Shown: positions 10,595 through 22,403 of the stretch, one piece after another | Layout of the letters: each line of letters begins with the position of its first letter | How positions within the stretch are numbered: position 1 is the first letter of the stretch | Assembly: GCA_036346205.1 (NCBI GenBank) | Contig: JARFJB010002469.1 | Coordinates: forward strand, 124,001 to 188,000 | Length of the DNA stretch: 64,000 bases | Direction: 5' to 3' | Source of the DNA: Vesta saturnalis | Lineage: Eukaryota > Arthropoda > Insecta > Coleoptera > Lampyridae | Made by a program: the position numbers and the translations under genes | Notes under the pieces: generated by a model | Told to the model about the DNA's origin: nothing | Database searches by the model: none | What the model saw: the letters and a program-made list of their open reading frames with translations, nothing else

Positions 10595-12980
10595 TCAAAT
10601 ATCAGAATGAATTAAAGACACCATAATATGTTGACTGTTATTTAATTTTAGTTTCAGGCATTTCCTTTTAATTTCATTGACAGAAATGTTTACGGTTTGC
10701 TGATCTATTTCATCGTTTTTAACTAAAAAGAATCCAATCTTGGTAGAATCTATTGGTTGGTCAAAGAAAGAATATGTTTGGGTATAACGTTGAACTTTAA
10801 TGGTAATTGCATCATTTTCGAAAATAATATTTCTTACTACTGCAATCACATTATCTCTTAGCAAAACATAATTATTGGGTTCTCTGTGTGATAGAAAACC
10901 GTTTAAATTCTATTTTAAATAGAGAGCCAGTTTTTGAATAACGTAACATAGGATATACTTTTGTTTCGTTTGGGCTTGGTGGTAAAGAATTTATTTCAGC
11001 CATTCTATTAGCAAGTTGTTGTAATGGTTTACTACATGATTTCAGTTTATTTTTAATATGTTGCATATAGTTTTCAAATTTAAAACTGCTAAAATGATCC
11101 AAAGGTCCAAATTTCAAACAATCACCAGAAATATGAATTAAATTATGCACATTGTAAGTTAAATGCTTTGCACCATATAATTTTGAATAAGACTTCACAA
11201 AGCAATTAAGTATTGAGGGTACGTAGTGATTTAAGTGTAAGTGTAAATGCTGGTCAACTAATATTCTGATCGCTATTGTTAATGAGAGAAACTGTTCATA
11301 TAATTGAGGTTCTAAATTATTTAACAGAATTACCGGACCTGTGTAGAGTAGAAATTGTCTTAATTCTGTAGCCTTCCACCTGTCTATATCAGCTAACAAT
11401 CTTGGTTTTCTTGCAAAATCATAGGTAATGGATGGTTTCAAAGCTATTAGCTTGTCTGAAATATTTTTCAAGTATTGTGGTTTCAGCCTTACATTTGCAG
11501 GGCCTTTTACCCAAAACTGAATCAATCGCTTTATCACCCCAATGCATACGAGATGCATATAATCAAGGGGGATTTGTGAAACCATACCAATGTTTAATTC
11601 TTCTAATATTGAATATTCTCTATGATGTTCTGGCTGATTTCTACATATAAATGATTGATCAGTTCTTAATGTAGAATTTAATTCTGTGTATACAACTCGA
11701 TTATCAATCCAATCCCTTCTTGTATACATTTACTGCATCCGAAATAACCACAGTGATATTTAACTCCTGACACAAAAGCTTTTGCTGGAGCATCACATAT
11801 TATTGCGTTTATACTTACAGAAATTTTTTCCATCTAAAACAATTCCTTTCTCTTGAACTACTTTAGCCTCATCAACAAAATTTTGCAAATATTCACAACT
11901 ATTAATTGGTTTGTTCATGCCGTAAAAATTCCAATGATGAAAGGTTCTGTATAAAATCCTCCACCAGGGATCCCAATAAAGGCCAAAATTGGGCACTTGA
12001 ACTTTTGTAAGAGGCAGTCCATCCACATTAATATTAATTTTTATATGTGTAGGATACTGATTAGTATTATAATACTTTTTTAATGAATACTGAATACCAC
12101 GAGCTAAACCAAAGTGAATACTTTCACCACCATTCACATGAATGATTTGTGAACTTGCACTTCTCGGAGTTCTCATAATTGTTCTTGCATCCACTGGTAA
12201 AGTAAAGAAAACATTAAGTGTTTTCAAAATTAATAATAAAGCACTGATTGCTGCATGTGATATATTGAATTTTAGTGCCCAAGTTCTTAATAGTATGCAA
12301 AAATCGTCAAGGTCCGATGGCAATGTAGTAAAGCCATTTAATTCATTGTCGATATTAAATTTTTCATCATTTATATTATTTGAAATAAGTTTTGGCGTCT
12401 CCTCAACACTAAACATACTGCACTCTCTATTCTCATTTGTTGCTATATTCGAATTAATAATTTTACTAGTGTTATCATGAACTTCTTCAACATCCATTAT
12501 AACTTTTTCCGAACATTCACTATAATCAACTGGTGAAACCAAAGAGGTTTTCATATTTTCACGTTCTTTTATAATTCGTCGTCTAACTTGCCTGTATGTC
12601 ACTTTTCTATACATTTTTGTTTTCGTGGCTATAAGCTTATGTTTAAAGAATTTTTTGTATGTAACCGCCATAAACGAAGTTTTTGAGGTTAGGTATAACA
12701 GCATATATAATATATATATACATACATAATTATATATACTAACAATATTATGTAGTTACAAAGTAAATATAAAAACACTTACCTCTATTAACTGCAGTCG
12801 TTTAGTGCACATATCAAAACAATAAATGCAATGCAAGTTAGAGGGGAAAACCACTAGCCCACAAATTACACACTTCGTAGTTTGTGCATTACCCGCAAAA
12901 GTGTGTTTTGTGGAACTACCGTTATCGCGCAGCTTTAAGCGCAACTTACTATTAACGATTTTGTGGGGGAAAATCGCCAC
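10595..12980 (-). pseudogene. Transposase-like protein (Transposase_21/DUF4218-like family), two frameshifts
   Basis: A first exon (12980 to about 12785) encodes a zinc-ribbon-like KCVICGLVVFPSNLHCIYC and ends at GAG|GTAAGTG. The main body starts near 12615 and includes HVNGGESIHFGLARGIQY, INVDGLPLTK, CDAPAKAFV and YHCGYFGCSKC. The frame then shifts near 11716. The next frame (11729-10872) carries QIPLDYMHLVCIGVIKRL, RWKATELRQFLLYTGPVIL, YNVHNLIHISGDCLKFGPLD and FENYMQHIKNKL. A second shift near 10880 leads to the tail LLRDNVIAVVRNI. Multi-copy proteins of this kind occur in cnidarians and insects and are considered transposon-encoded. Apart from two single-base shifts it reads through. Confidence 0.7.
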
Positions 12981-13863
12981 ATTTAAAAAACGTTATACAT
13001 ATTGGCTTTGTACTTTAAATTGTATTTTCAATTAATTTTTTACTATTTTGTTATTTATATGTCTTGTAAACTAATTAAAAAGGCTTAAACGACAAAGAAA
13101 ATAAATCTTTATTTTTTTAATTTTATTTCAAACATGTTTGCAAGGGGCGCGAATTGCATTAAAGATTTAAATAAGTAACTACTTATATCTTATTTCTCTG
13201 AAATAAATATATTAATTGTGAAAAATAAGGCACATCCGACAAAACTACTTTGAATCACTATTAAACGCAATTTGGTCAAACCAAAATCTTGGTTTTTATA
13301 TATACGTGGTGGGAATTACAGTTACAAGTTATAATCACTGTATGTTACACGGTTACATCTAAAACAAGTGAACATTATAAATCTTTTATATGACATCCGA
13401 GCTTTGTTCGCATTATTATATCACAGTTAAAGGACGCAATAATATTGTATAGATGTACCATAGAAAGCACCTTCATGAAAAACCTTTCGATACCTAAACA
13501 TGTATCCGTTACGTCGAAAGTACATGAAATGCACATAACCAAATAATAGTAATAGTACTTCCAAAGGTTATGTCTCGAATACATGAAAGTCACAAGCGTG
13601 TTTGTTGGGAAATATTTTACATGCTTACCAATTGAAGAAATCCAAAACTATCAAATTATGTGGCACGAAATTCAACTTGACCCCATTCTTTTTGGCTGTA
13701 TATGTTAATCAAGGAATTCATAAAATTTTATAAATGCAAATTAAATATTTCTATATAAAAATTAATTGAAATTCAAAAAAGGCTTGGCCAGACCTAGTTG
13801 TGGAAGGAAACTCAAGTATTTACTAGATACCTTTTTTAGTTATTATCTACAATAACGCCAAGA
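12981..13863. other. Non-coding right end of the nested insertion and P-element intron
   Basis: AT-rich sequence without a convincing reading frame. It contains the right inverted repeat of the nested element (13667-13696) and then about 165 bp of P-element intron. No further repeat was recognised. Confidence 0.5.
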
Positions 13864-16393
13864 ATGGAAACCAGTTCCAATGTTGTTCGTCCAGCCCTCA
13901 CCCTCAGTCCAGATAATAATTATACTGAAATCAGTAGTGAAACAGTAAGTTTTACTTTGGAGTTACATTTAGAAATCAATTTATATTGAAACGTTTTAGG
14001 TGTCATGTTCATCACCAAAAATTCGTCGTATATCGTCAAATAACGATGTACCCTTGATCGTCCGTGCTGGTTTTAATACTCGTTCTGATGCTATTGATAC
14101 CACACCACGAAAGAAGAAGCTTGTTCGTATAATTAAAAAATACATCATGTTAGCTATTCAAGAAAGAAGAAAATCGTAGTATGCGAAAAAATTGTCAAGA
14201 TAAAGTAAAAAATTGCTTCTCTCAATAATGTAATTAAGGATCTTAGGCAGCAACGATTGGTAACAGATGATAACCTGGAAATACTTTCAAAGATGGGAGG
14301 AGCTAATGCCGATTTATTTTTACGACAGGTGTATAAGGGCAAAAGGAAAGCTTTACCCAAGTCCTACTCAAAAAAGTAAAAAATTCGCTTTAACGTTACA
14401 TTATTATTCGCCAGCGGCTTATAATTATCTGAGAAGCCATTTTAACACATGTTTGCCACATCCTCGTACTATTACTCGTTGGTATCAAAGTATAGACGGC
14501 GAACCTGGTTTTACTTCAGAGTCATTTAAAGCATTGAAATTAAGGGCTGAAAAAACAGGGTATGTGTTACATTGCGCTTTAATCATGGACGAAATGTCAA
14601 TCCGACAGGTAGCTGAATGGGATGGTAGAAAATACAATGGATTTGTTGATATGGGCACAAATATTGAAAGCGATAATCTTCCTTTGGCGAAGGACGCATT
14701 AGTGTTCCTTTTAGTATGTATTAATGGTAACTGGAAATTACCAGTCGGATATTTTTTAATTGCCGGAATGGACGCTGACCAAAAAAAGTCGTTAATACTG
14801 CAATGTTTAGAAAAGGCAGCTGAAGCAGGTGTTTCTATTCGATCAGTTACATTTGATGGACCATCTGTAAACATTTCTGTTATGAGGAAACTTGGCCTTA
14901 AATTGGAGTCCAAAAACTTAGTAACCTCATTCAAACACCCAACAACAAATTCAGATGTTGAAGTATTTCTTGATCCTTGCCATATGCTAAAGCTGGTAAG
15001 AAATACTATAGGAGAAAAGGGGAGCCTGGTAGATGGTAATGGGGAGCTAATTGCCTGGCAATACATTGAAAATCTCCACAAATTTCAAGACAAAGAACGT
15101 TTTCATTTGGCCAATAAACTACGTTCCCAGCACGTATACTTCAAAACACAAAAGATGAAAGTTAAACTCGCAAGTCAAGCTTTTAGTGAAAGTGTTGCTA
15201 CTGCTCTAGAATTTTGCAGAGACACCTTGAGACTTCCGGAATTTGCTGATGTAGGTGCAACTATTCCTTCTTACGGGTTTTGATAAATTGTTTGATGTTC
15301 TAAACTCTAGAAATTTACTACAACATGGTTACAAGAACCAATTTCACGAAATAACTATCAATTATTTGAGTTTTTTCTAAATGAGGCCGATGAATACATT
15401 CTATCACTTAAAACCAGTAGTAATGTTGATGCAGTATCAATTTTAAACTCGCCTAGAGCAACAGGTTTCTTAGGGTTTAGGGTATGTATAAATAGTCTTA
15501 GGAATATGACTACAAAACTGATCCTAAGTGAAGATGCACCATTACAATATTTACCGCTGTATAAAATATCTCAAGATCACATTGAGTTGTTTTTTGGAGC
15601 AATACGAGCTCGAGCCGGATATAACAACAATCCTTCAGCAAAACAGTTTAAATCGGCTTATAAAAAATTGCTGGTACAAGTGCAGCTAAAACCCGGGTTT
15701 ACAGGAAACTGTATACCTTTGGAAGATTTAGCTATTTTAAATAATGTCCTTCCTACAGAACACATCAACATGACTACTTCAAAATATAGGGTGATAAATG
15801 ATGATGTAGGTAATAATTCATCACAATCTAATCCATCTGATGACAGTCTATCTGAAGTATACAAATTTGACCACGATTATTTCGCTTCACCTTACGGTTT
15901 AACAGAAGCTTCAAATTATATTATCACATATATTGCAGGAAATGTTGCTGTACAAGTATCAAAAAAAATTGTATGTAAACCATGTATTAACGCATTATTT
16001 AGTGAAGATACAAAGTGCCGTACCTTTGAATTTATAAACAAAAAAAATAAAGGTGGCCTAAGATACCCATCTGAAGATGTGCTCAAAATTTGTTCTAGAA
16101 GCGAAATCATAATAAAAGAAACTGCATTTTCGAGAAATTTTAAGAGTTCTGTTACTCTCCAGAAACTCCTATATGAATTGTCCAAATCGTATTTGAATAG
16201 GAAAATATTTGAATCACTTAATGGTCACATTCTTGATCAGGCACCATTGGATACCCATGTTAATTATTTGGTGAAGGCTGTGGGTCATCAATATTTTAAA
16301 ATTAGAATGCACTATATAGGAAAAACGTATGTTGATAAGTCCCATAGCGATCGTTTTGCCTCAAATAAATTAATTTTATTCAAAGGTCAATAG
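13864..16393 (+). pseudogene. P-element transposase catalytic region (THAP9-like), multiply frameshifted
   Basis: After a short exon (ATG at 13864) and intron (about 13945-14000), the P transposase body follows. Recognisable blocks are TLHYYSPAAYNYLR, HPRTITRWYQSIDGEPG, LIMDEMSIRQ (first acidic residue region), TFDGPSVNI, LDPCHMLKLVRN, then LNSPRATGFLGF and QDHIELFFGAIRARAGYNNN. These match the P/THAP9 family throughout. Disabling changes include an in-frame TAG near 14177, frame switches near 14370 (inside A-runs), after 15270 and around 15340-15500. The usual final cysteine-rich block (CKPCINALF, KGGLRYPSEDV) is present near 15980-16070. The copy cannot make full-length protein. Confidence 0.9.
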
Positions 16394-16401
16394 TATGTGT
16401 A

Positions 16402-16485
16402 CAGTAAGACCTCGTTTAACCATTGATGTCCTACCTCAATGCGTTTAACGCTACCTCGATTAACGCTGATTTGCTATGACGCAGT
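16402..16485 (+). mobile_element. pogo/Tigger-like terminus interrupted by a P footprint
   Basis: TA (16400-16401) is followed by CAGTAAGACCTCGTTTAAC and, after a 29-bp interruption, GCTACCTCGATTAACGCTG. The pattern of repeated ACCTCG-TTAACG units starting CAG after TA is typical of Tigger-type ends. The opposite end was not found before the P right terminus, so this may be a fragment or an internally rearranged copy. Confidence 0.5.
16413..16449. other. Candidate P-element excision footprint with exact 8-bp duplication
   Basis: CGTTTAAC occurs at 16413-16420 and again at 16442-16449. Between them, 16421-16441 consists of CATTGA (outer six bases of the P left end), TG filler, and TCCTACCTCAATG (outer thirteen bases of the P right end). 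Removing one duplication and the stub restores an uninterrupted pogo-like terminus. This is the structure expected after a P-type insertion and imprecise excision. Confidence 0.75.
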
Positions 16486-16525
16486 TTGTTGAAAACCTTA
16501 AATATTTGGTGTGGAACACCACACG

Positions 16526-17477
16526 ACCTTCCAACCTACAAAATGGGAACTAAAAGCAATGTAATAACTTAAATACAATTTTATTTGGATAATCATTCTA
16601 CCTCTCATATAATAAGTTTATTACGAAATAAGCGACAATGTAAAAACAAAAACAGTTATCTATATTAAACAGACGTTTAAAACTTCATTCAAATTAAATA
16701 ATTCTAATTATAATTTTATTTGCGTAACTTTCATACATTCATAAAGAAAACAGGCAACATTGTTAAAACAAAATCATAATCTATGTCAGAATGACGTTTC
16801 AAACTTCATTTCAAATAGACATGATTAACTTAAAAAGAAAGATTCCAAATCCGCCCGCTTCTATAACATATCAATAATACTTTTTACCCGTTTTGACTCG
16901 TACTTATTTATTTTTTAGACTTACATTATATTAAAGAACTTTATAAACAAAAGTTATGTAGAATTAAATTTTCTTTAAAAAATATATCTGCACTTTTTCT
17001 TATAAAACTAATTGTTATTCAGATATTGAAAAAAATTGAACTAACATTAAAATTTCACGTTAGGAATTTTTTTGACGCTAAATTATGCGTCGCATCAATA
17101 AAATGTATAGAACATAATTAATCTATAGATTTATGGTCTATGTTTTTATATCTTTGAAATATGCAACTGTGTTAGAAATATTTGTTAAAAACCAAAAACT
17201 GACCCTAATAAACTCCCCCTCTCCGCCACTGGATTTCGGCCAAAATCTAATCAGTTCTATTCCAAATGAGAAGAAGTTTAATACAAAATTTCAAGCACAT
17301 AGGTCTTTTGGTTCTGGCGTTATCGTGGATACTAACACACATCCAGACATCATGGCCGATCATGACGAAACTTGGCCAAAAGTTGTAAAATGAGCTAATA
17401 ATTCGATTTATCGATAGTGAAAAAAAGTCGATTGCATAACCTCCTATACCTACATATGTATATGTAGGTTGGAAGGT
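16526..17477. repeat. Segment bounded by a perfect 15-bp inverted repeat
   Basis: ACCTTCCAACCTACA at 16526-16540 and its exact complement at 17463-17477 bound 950 bp of AT-rich DNA without a convincing gene. A palindrome CCTACATATGTATATGTAGG overlaps the right copy at about 17450-17469. No target duplication is visible, so it may be a MITE or subterminal P-element repeats. Confidence 0.45.
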
Positions 17478-17946
17478 AAAAATGCTTAAAATATAGCCGA
17501 ATTCAAATTATTGCAGCATTTAATTCATTCGTCTAATCCTAGAATTATTCCTGAATACATACGTAGCGCTGCGATTCCTCCGAATTTATGCTTGTTTGGT
17601 GCATTTAAGTATTGTAAGCAGAACAAGGAATTGAAGAAGGCGAAAACAGTGGTTCTGAAGATATTGTGTAATTTTTTAATAAATTTTTTAAACCAAACGT
17701 TTGAAATTTTTGAACTTTCGTTATGTTTCTACGTATGTTTCTGTTATTTTCAATTAACCTAAAAAAAGTTGCTAATTTTTTAAATCAAGTTAGTTTTAGT
17801 GTTTTCAACTTTTGATTTAAAAAATTACAAACATTTGAAACCTGAAGTAATCTCAATTTTTGAATACGGCCCTGACCATCCTCCATGTTGATAGCAGATT
17901 TAGTCCCACCTACCACGGACGTTTTTGTATCGGATGAAGTGGTATT

Positions 17947-17977
17947 ATGTCCTCTCCCCTCTATTCCTACCTCAATG
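17947..17977 (-). repeat. P element right 31-bp terminal inverted repeat
   Basis: Reverse complement begins CATTGAGGTAGGAATAGAGG. AGGACGTT follows at 17978-17985, and the hAT target duplication begins at the very next base. Confidence 0.95.
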
Positions 17978-17993
17978 AGGACGTTGAAGTAAC

Positions 17994-20900
17994 AGGGCTA
18001 GGATTGTAAGCAGATATAAAAAAAAGTAACCAAGTGAATAAAAAAAGGTGACAAGAAAGTAACTCAAAAATTTAGCGTTTTACATTTTTATTGGTTCAAA
18101 TTTAATGTATAATTCTTTGAATACTAACTGTACAAAATAAATCTATAATAATCAAATAAATTAACAATTCTCTATAAAATAATACAATAACAATGTTATT
18201 ACAAAAATATATTCTTTGCACGTTTTTTCAAAATAAAAATACAAAGTTGAGAGGTATTTGTGTATAGGTATATACCTACTACTTTAAAAATTATAAACGC
18301 GACTGTTTGTGCTTAGGTTCAATGCATTTAAACATGTTTTTTCGTTTCCTCTCGATCTTCTCTTTTAATTTATCAGCTATTTTGCTTTGCTCAGATTCAT
18401 GGTCTCTTGCTCTTTGTGCAGTATCTAGTAATGCATGTGCCAATGAAATTTCTTGAAAATTTTTCGTTTCAATTGCCTTACTTAGTCTAGCGCTTGCCTC
18501 TCTGTAAAGCTTATTTGAAATGTCTTTTTTTTCATTTACTGCTTTCTTTAAGATTTTCCAGTCATTTTCCAACACATCTAATGTTTTCTTCTCGTTTTCA
18601 AGTACTTTTTTATTCTGCTCCTCTAATATTTTTTGTTCCTCCAACTTTTCTTTTCTACGCGTTCGCGTTCTTCATCTGCCCTTTTTTTTTTCTAAATGCT
18701 GATTATAAGCTTTTGATGCATTTCGACCTAATTGTAGGAGGGATCTATCAAATAATACTAACTAATTCAGGGCGATTGTTGAAAAACTGCCTTATAGTGT
18801 CTGCTATACACAGCCTTGCATTAAGCATACGCACTCCCATTGAAGCCTTTTCTTTTGTTAACACACGCCCTGATTTAGAAAAATTTCGCTCTACATCTGC
18901 GTTTCCATGTGGCAATGAGAAACAGCATTTACAGAATTTAACTAGTTCCATATACTTTGTTTTATTTGTATCGCTTGGCAAGGGGATGTTGAAGATATTG
19001 TCATTCCAGAACTCATCAATTCTTTTTTCTCAAGTATGTGTAGATAAATTTTCTAATTGTAGTAATTTAAATTCTTCAATCAAAGTATCTTTATTAAAAC
19101 ATTTAGGCAGACAGTTGGCAATTTTAATTAAATCTGATAAGCTCCTTTCTTTTTTTATATTCACTGGGTCTAAAACTCTAAAATGTTTTAAAATACTCCC
19201 AGGTTTAAAACCCGAACTGTTCAAAAAATATTTTGTTGCTGCTGTGTAATGCTTCTGAACACAATGCAAAAATTCTATTTGATCTCTTTCAGTGGTCAAC
19301 AATTTAACACATTCTTTAGTTTTCTCCCCACATATGATTTTGTTATGAGGTAAAGTTTTCTGAATTAAATAATTCGTGTGCAACTTTTTCATTAGCTTCA
19401 AATTTAATAATTATATCTGGTTTTACAATTCTTGAAAGAAGTGTTTTTACTAAATGCATCATTTCGCTGTGCAATACGTAAATCATAGGCTCATTTTTCT
19501 GGAAATTACAAGAAAATTTTACAAATAATATGGCACTGTGTTGAACAAAGGCACACTGAGCTTTTAGGTCTTTTTGTTTTAAAGCAGAAACTATCTCTTT
19601 ATAATGATTTGCCTTCATTAACTGAGTTTGTTTTTTGGGGACATATTTAAAAAAATACTCTTGTAAGGTATCTCATTGCTCCCAAACTCGTGCAATATAA
19701 GGTTCTATAGAAAGCCAGCGACTAGGCACGTACTTCAAAAATTCATGAGTCGGTACTTTGAGCTTCATCTGAATATCATGAAAATCATGTTTCCATCAAA
19801 GAAGTAATAAATATTCAACAAGAAATTGGAAACATCACTTCCAAATTCATCTAATCCGTGCTTAAAGGAATTATGAATAATGTGTAAATTTCATGATCCA
19901 ATATCAATTAGAGAATTATTTAATTCGCTATTAAGATCACGGAACACCTTTTTGTTGACATTCGGGCCATCACTACCAAGTGTTAATAATTTTTCTGTGG
20001 ACAAATTTGCATTTTCTATAGCTAATTTAATGTAGTGTATAATATCAGCTGCTTTTGCACTACCAATAAAAAACGTCTCTAAATGATTAGTAAATACTTT
20101 ACTGTAATTATTCGACCAATATCTAACCATAACTTCAAGTTCTTTCTCCGATTCAACATTTGTAGTCTCATCGTAAAGTAGATAGTAGAACGAACTTCCC
20201 AGGTCTTTTAATAAACAAGATCGAAAATGTGGAGCTAGTGTATCAGTAATAATGTAACTGGCCTTTTTTGGACTCAAAGAAAATTGTTTTGTTATTTCAC
20301 ACCCAAACATGCAATCAAATAGGGATGCAATATTCATACAAGAATTTGCAGACATATCAGATATGACATTTTTAATGCACCACAGCATCTCTGATTTGGT
20401 GACATTATCACCTATAGAAAATAGCCCGAAAACTTGGTTATCATTCGCATCACATTGGCCAGTCAGTTTTAGTTGTGTAGGTTTTAATTTCACTTTTACA
20501 TTTCCCACGTGTTTTTTTGATTTAATATGTTGATCAATACTCTGCCATCTTTTGGTGATTTGAAATTTCTTGTTACATATCATGCAAAACATATGATGGT
20601 TATCAAACTTCTTACCCCAGGAAGATATTAAGTAACCATTTCCATCATGTTTATTTAGCCAGTCAGGTTGAAATGCAATTTTACCCATGTTAAGCTATAG
20701 AATAATGAGCAATAATTAATAATTTATCATTCAGAATTTAGTTTTAGATGCAATTACTAATTAAAATTTCAAGATAATAAAACTTAACCTAACCCTTCTG
20801 CACTGCATGCAATCATGATATTTTATTTGTTTGTGCATCAAGAACTAAAGGAACATAAACAGAATATTTATATAAATAGGTGTACTTACCCTAGAAATGA

Positions 20901-21202
20901 CTGCTACTTATGCGCGAATGAATATAATTAAATTGTTAATATTTATATAAAGCGGCAAAATTATTTCACCCTAATTATAATATAAAGGCCGGCACGAATT
21001 TAAAATAAAATAGCAAAATTAGCGCATTGTTGAAATACTGAAACAAAACTATATAGCTAGGGTGCAGATTACGACGTCACGCGGATTTTCAAATTGGAAG
21101 AAAAAGTTACTAAAAGTAACTCGTTCGCGAAAAAAGTAACTTTTACGGACGTTTTACAAAAAAAGTAACTTTTAGTAATTAAAGTAATCCGTTCCGACCC
21201 CT
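17994..21202 (-). mobile_element. hAT-type DNA transposon, 3.2 kb
   Basis: Imperfect ends (A)GGGCTAGGA / (A)GGGGTCGGA, preceded by C on both sides, are flanked by the exact 8-bp direct repeat GAAGTAAC at 17986-17993 and 21203-21210. Eight-bp duplications are the hAT rule. AAGTAAC motifs recur near both ends (for example at 18027, 18057 and between 21100 and 21180), resembling subterminal transposase-binding repeats. The internal gene is a hAT transposase. Confidence 0.88.
18291..20688 (-). pseudogene. hAT transposase with N-terminal zinc finger, several disablements
   Basis: From ATG 20688: a BED-like finger (FCMICNKKFQITKRW ... HIKSKKH), then the RNase H-fold region with LLYDETTNVESEKE and LGSDGPNVNKKVF. 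A TGA near 19891 interrupts at LIDIGS. Further in-frame or frame-changing breaks occur near 19790, 19670, 19345 and 19030. The dimerisation region is recognisable as CFSLPHGNADVERNFS with SKSGRVLTKEKASM (18748-18981). A separate frame (18291-18644) adds a lysine-rich coiled-coil C-terminus. The pattern is a decayed full-length gene rather than a domesticated one. Confidence 0.85.
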
Positions 21203-21394
21203 GAAGTAACCTAACCTTAAAAACGAGCTGGGGTGCGTTCCGAATACAAACGTTTCATTCGGACGAAGGTGTCTGTGGGTAATGTGACGTCACACGACTA
21301 GACGTTTTTATTCTGAACGACTATGTATCAGCTGTTTTTTGTGTATGCGTAGACCTGAATTTCTTCACGCCCACGGATATTATATATTAATATA

Positions 21395-22299
21395 ATGGCA
21401 GTTAATGTTGATTGTTCAGATTATGATTTGGTTGTAAGCGTTGATAATACTGTAATTCAAGATGAGAAAGGAAATGTATTACTTCAAAATAAAAAAGGTA
21501 TGTTTTAAATTGTAGGTTAGTTTTTTTATTTATAGTTTTATGATGTTTTATTTCCAATTATTATAGATCAGTCAATAATGTTTGTCGATTATTTCGTAGC
21601 TGCAGAAGCTTTTGACTGTTTAAGAGGTACAGAAGACGAATCCGAAACATCTTCATCACAAAATCTAATTGGTGACTGTTTAAGTGGTACAGAAGACGCA
21701 TCAGAAACATCATCATCACAAAATGTAATGCGTAATTCATGTTCAGCATCATCGATGCCCGACAAAGAAAATCGCAATCTTTGGACAAAGAGTGAAATAT
21801 TACAACTTTTATCGCTTTACCAAGCTCATAATCATTTATTCAAAAGCACCACCATAAAAACGACAAATTATGGTCTATGATAAGTGTAAACTTAAAAAGT
21901 CACACCACTGAACAATGCAAAAATAAATTGAAGTGTTTAAAACAAAAATATATTGAGAAAAATGACAATATGAGCACAAAATCAAGTGGTGCCGCAAATA
22001 TAAAATTTGAATACTTCGACGAAATGGACGAAATATTTAAAGATTGCGCAAACATAGTGCCGGTGAGCGTGGCCTCTTCTTTGAAAGGGGAACACAATTT
22101 ATCTACTACGAAGGAAAGTGTTGAATCAAACGAAGAGTCTGATTCAACAGATAACAGCAACTTTACTGTAAAAGATAATGGACCTAACAAATCCTTAAAG
22201 AGAAGAAGGAGTGAAATGGAAAAAAAATTTGATACATTTGAGCACAACAGCGTCATTTACAACAAAATCTCGACCTTCTTCTTCGTATATATTTATTAA
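21395..22299 (+). pseudogene. Harbinger-associated Myb/SANT-like protein, one frameshift
   Basis: Exon 1 starts at ATG 21395 (MAVNVDCSDYDLVVSVDN) and ends at 21497 (AAG|GTATG). Exon 2 begins at 21567. It contains two copies of a 60-bp unit (21614-21673 and 21674-21733; DCL-GTED-SETSSSQN). The SANT domain then reads NLWTKSEILQLLSLYQAHN, shifts frame near 21867 and continues KLWSMISVNLKSHTTEQCKNK. The remainder is acidic and lysine-rich. In this superfamily the Myb-like partner helps the transposase reach DNA or nucleus. Confidence 0.75.
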
Positions 22300-22403
22300 A
22301 TCATCTTGATGATTTAAGCACATGTTGTGTGAAACACAACACGCTATTATTGCCCGGAATCAAGTCTATTCTGTTCATATCTAAATATTTGAGGCGACGA
22401 AAT

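Larger units (their letters stand above)
6024..13698. mobile_element. 7.7-kb DNA insertion with near-perfect inverted ends, inside a P-element intron
   Basis: GCCAAAAAGAATGGGGTCAA begins 30-bp inverted repeats at 6032-6061 and 13667-13696, identical at 29 of 30 positions, with weaker similarity inward. Outside them the left end reads TACAGGGTGA and the right end complement TACA, so a TA flank is possible but no clear duplication is seen. The insertion point lies between the donor at 5973 and the exon at 13864, that is in a P-element intron. Its minus strand carries a transposase-like gene followed by a DUF4806 gene, with a Penelope fragment at its left. Superfamily is not certain; the ends are not CACTA. 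Confidence 0.7.
5332..17977 (+). mobile_element. P-type DNA transposon, 12.6 kb including nested insertions
   Basis: The ends are 31-bp inverted repeats (5332-5362 and 17947-17977) identical at 30 of 31 positions. They are flanked by an exact 8-bp duplication AGGACGTT at 5324-5331 and 17978-17985. 31-bp ends and 8-bp duplications are the hallmark of P elements. Inside, a THAP exon and a P-type transposase lie in the order expected. About 7.7 kb of the length is a nested insertion (6024-13698), so the original element was about 5 kb. A pogo-like terminus with an embedded footprint lies near the 3' end. Confidence 0.95.

Noticed and set aside
14485..15081. 198-codon minus-strand open frame
   Set aside because: Antisense shadow of the P transposase catalytic region.
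21205..21217. AACCTAACCTTAA resembles the insect telomere repeat CCTAA
   Set aside because: Only about two units, partly made by the hAT target duplication.
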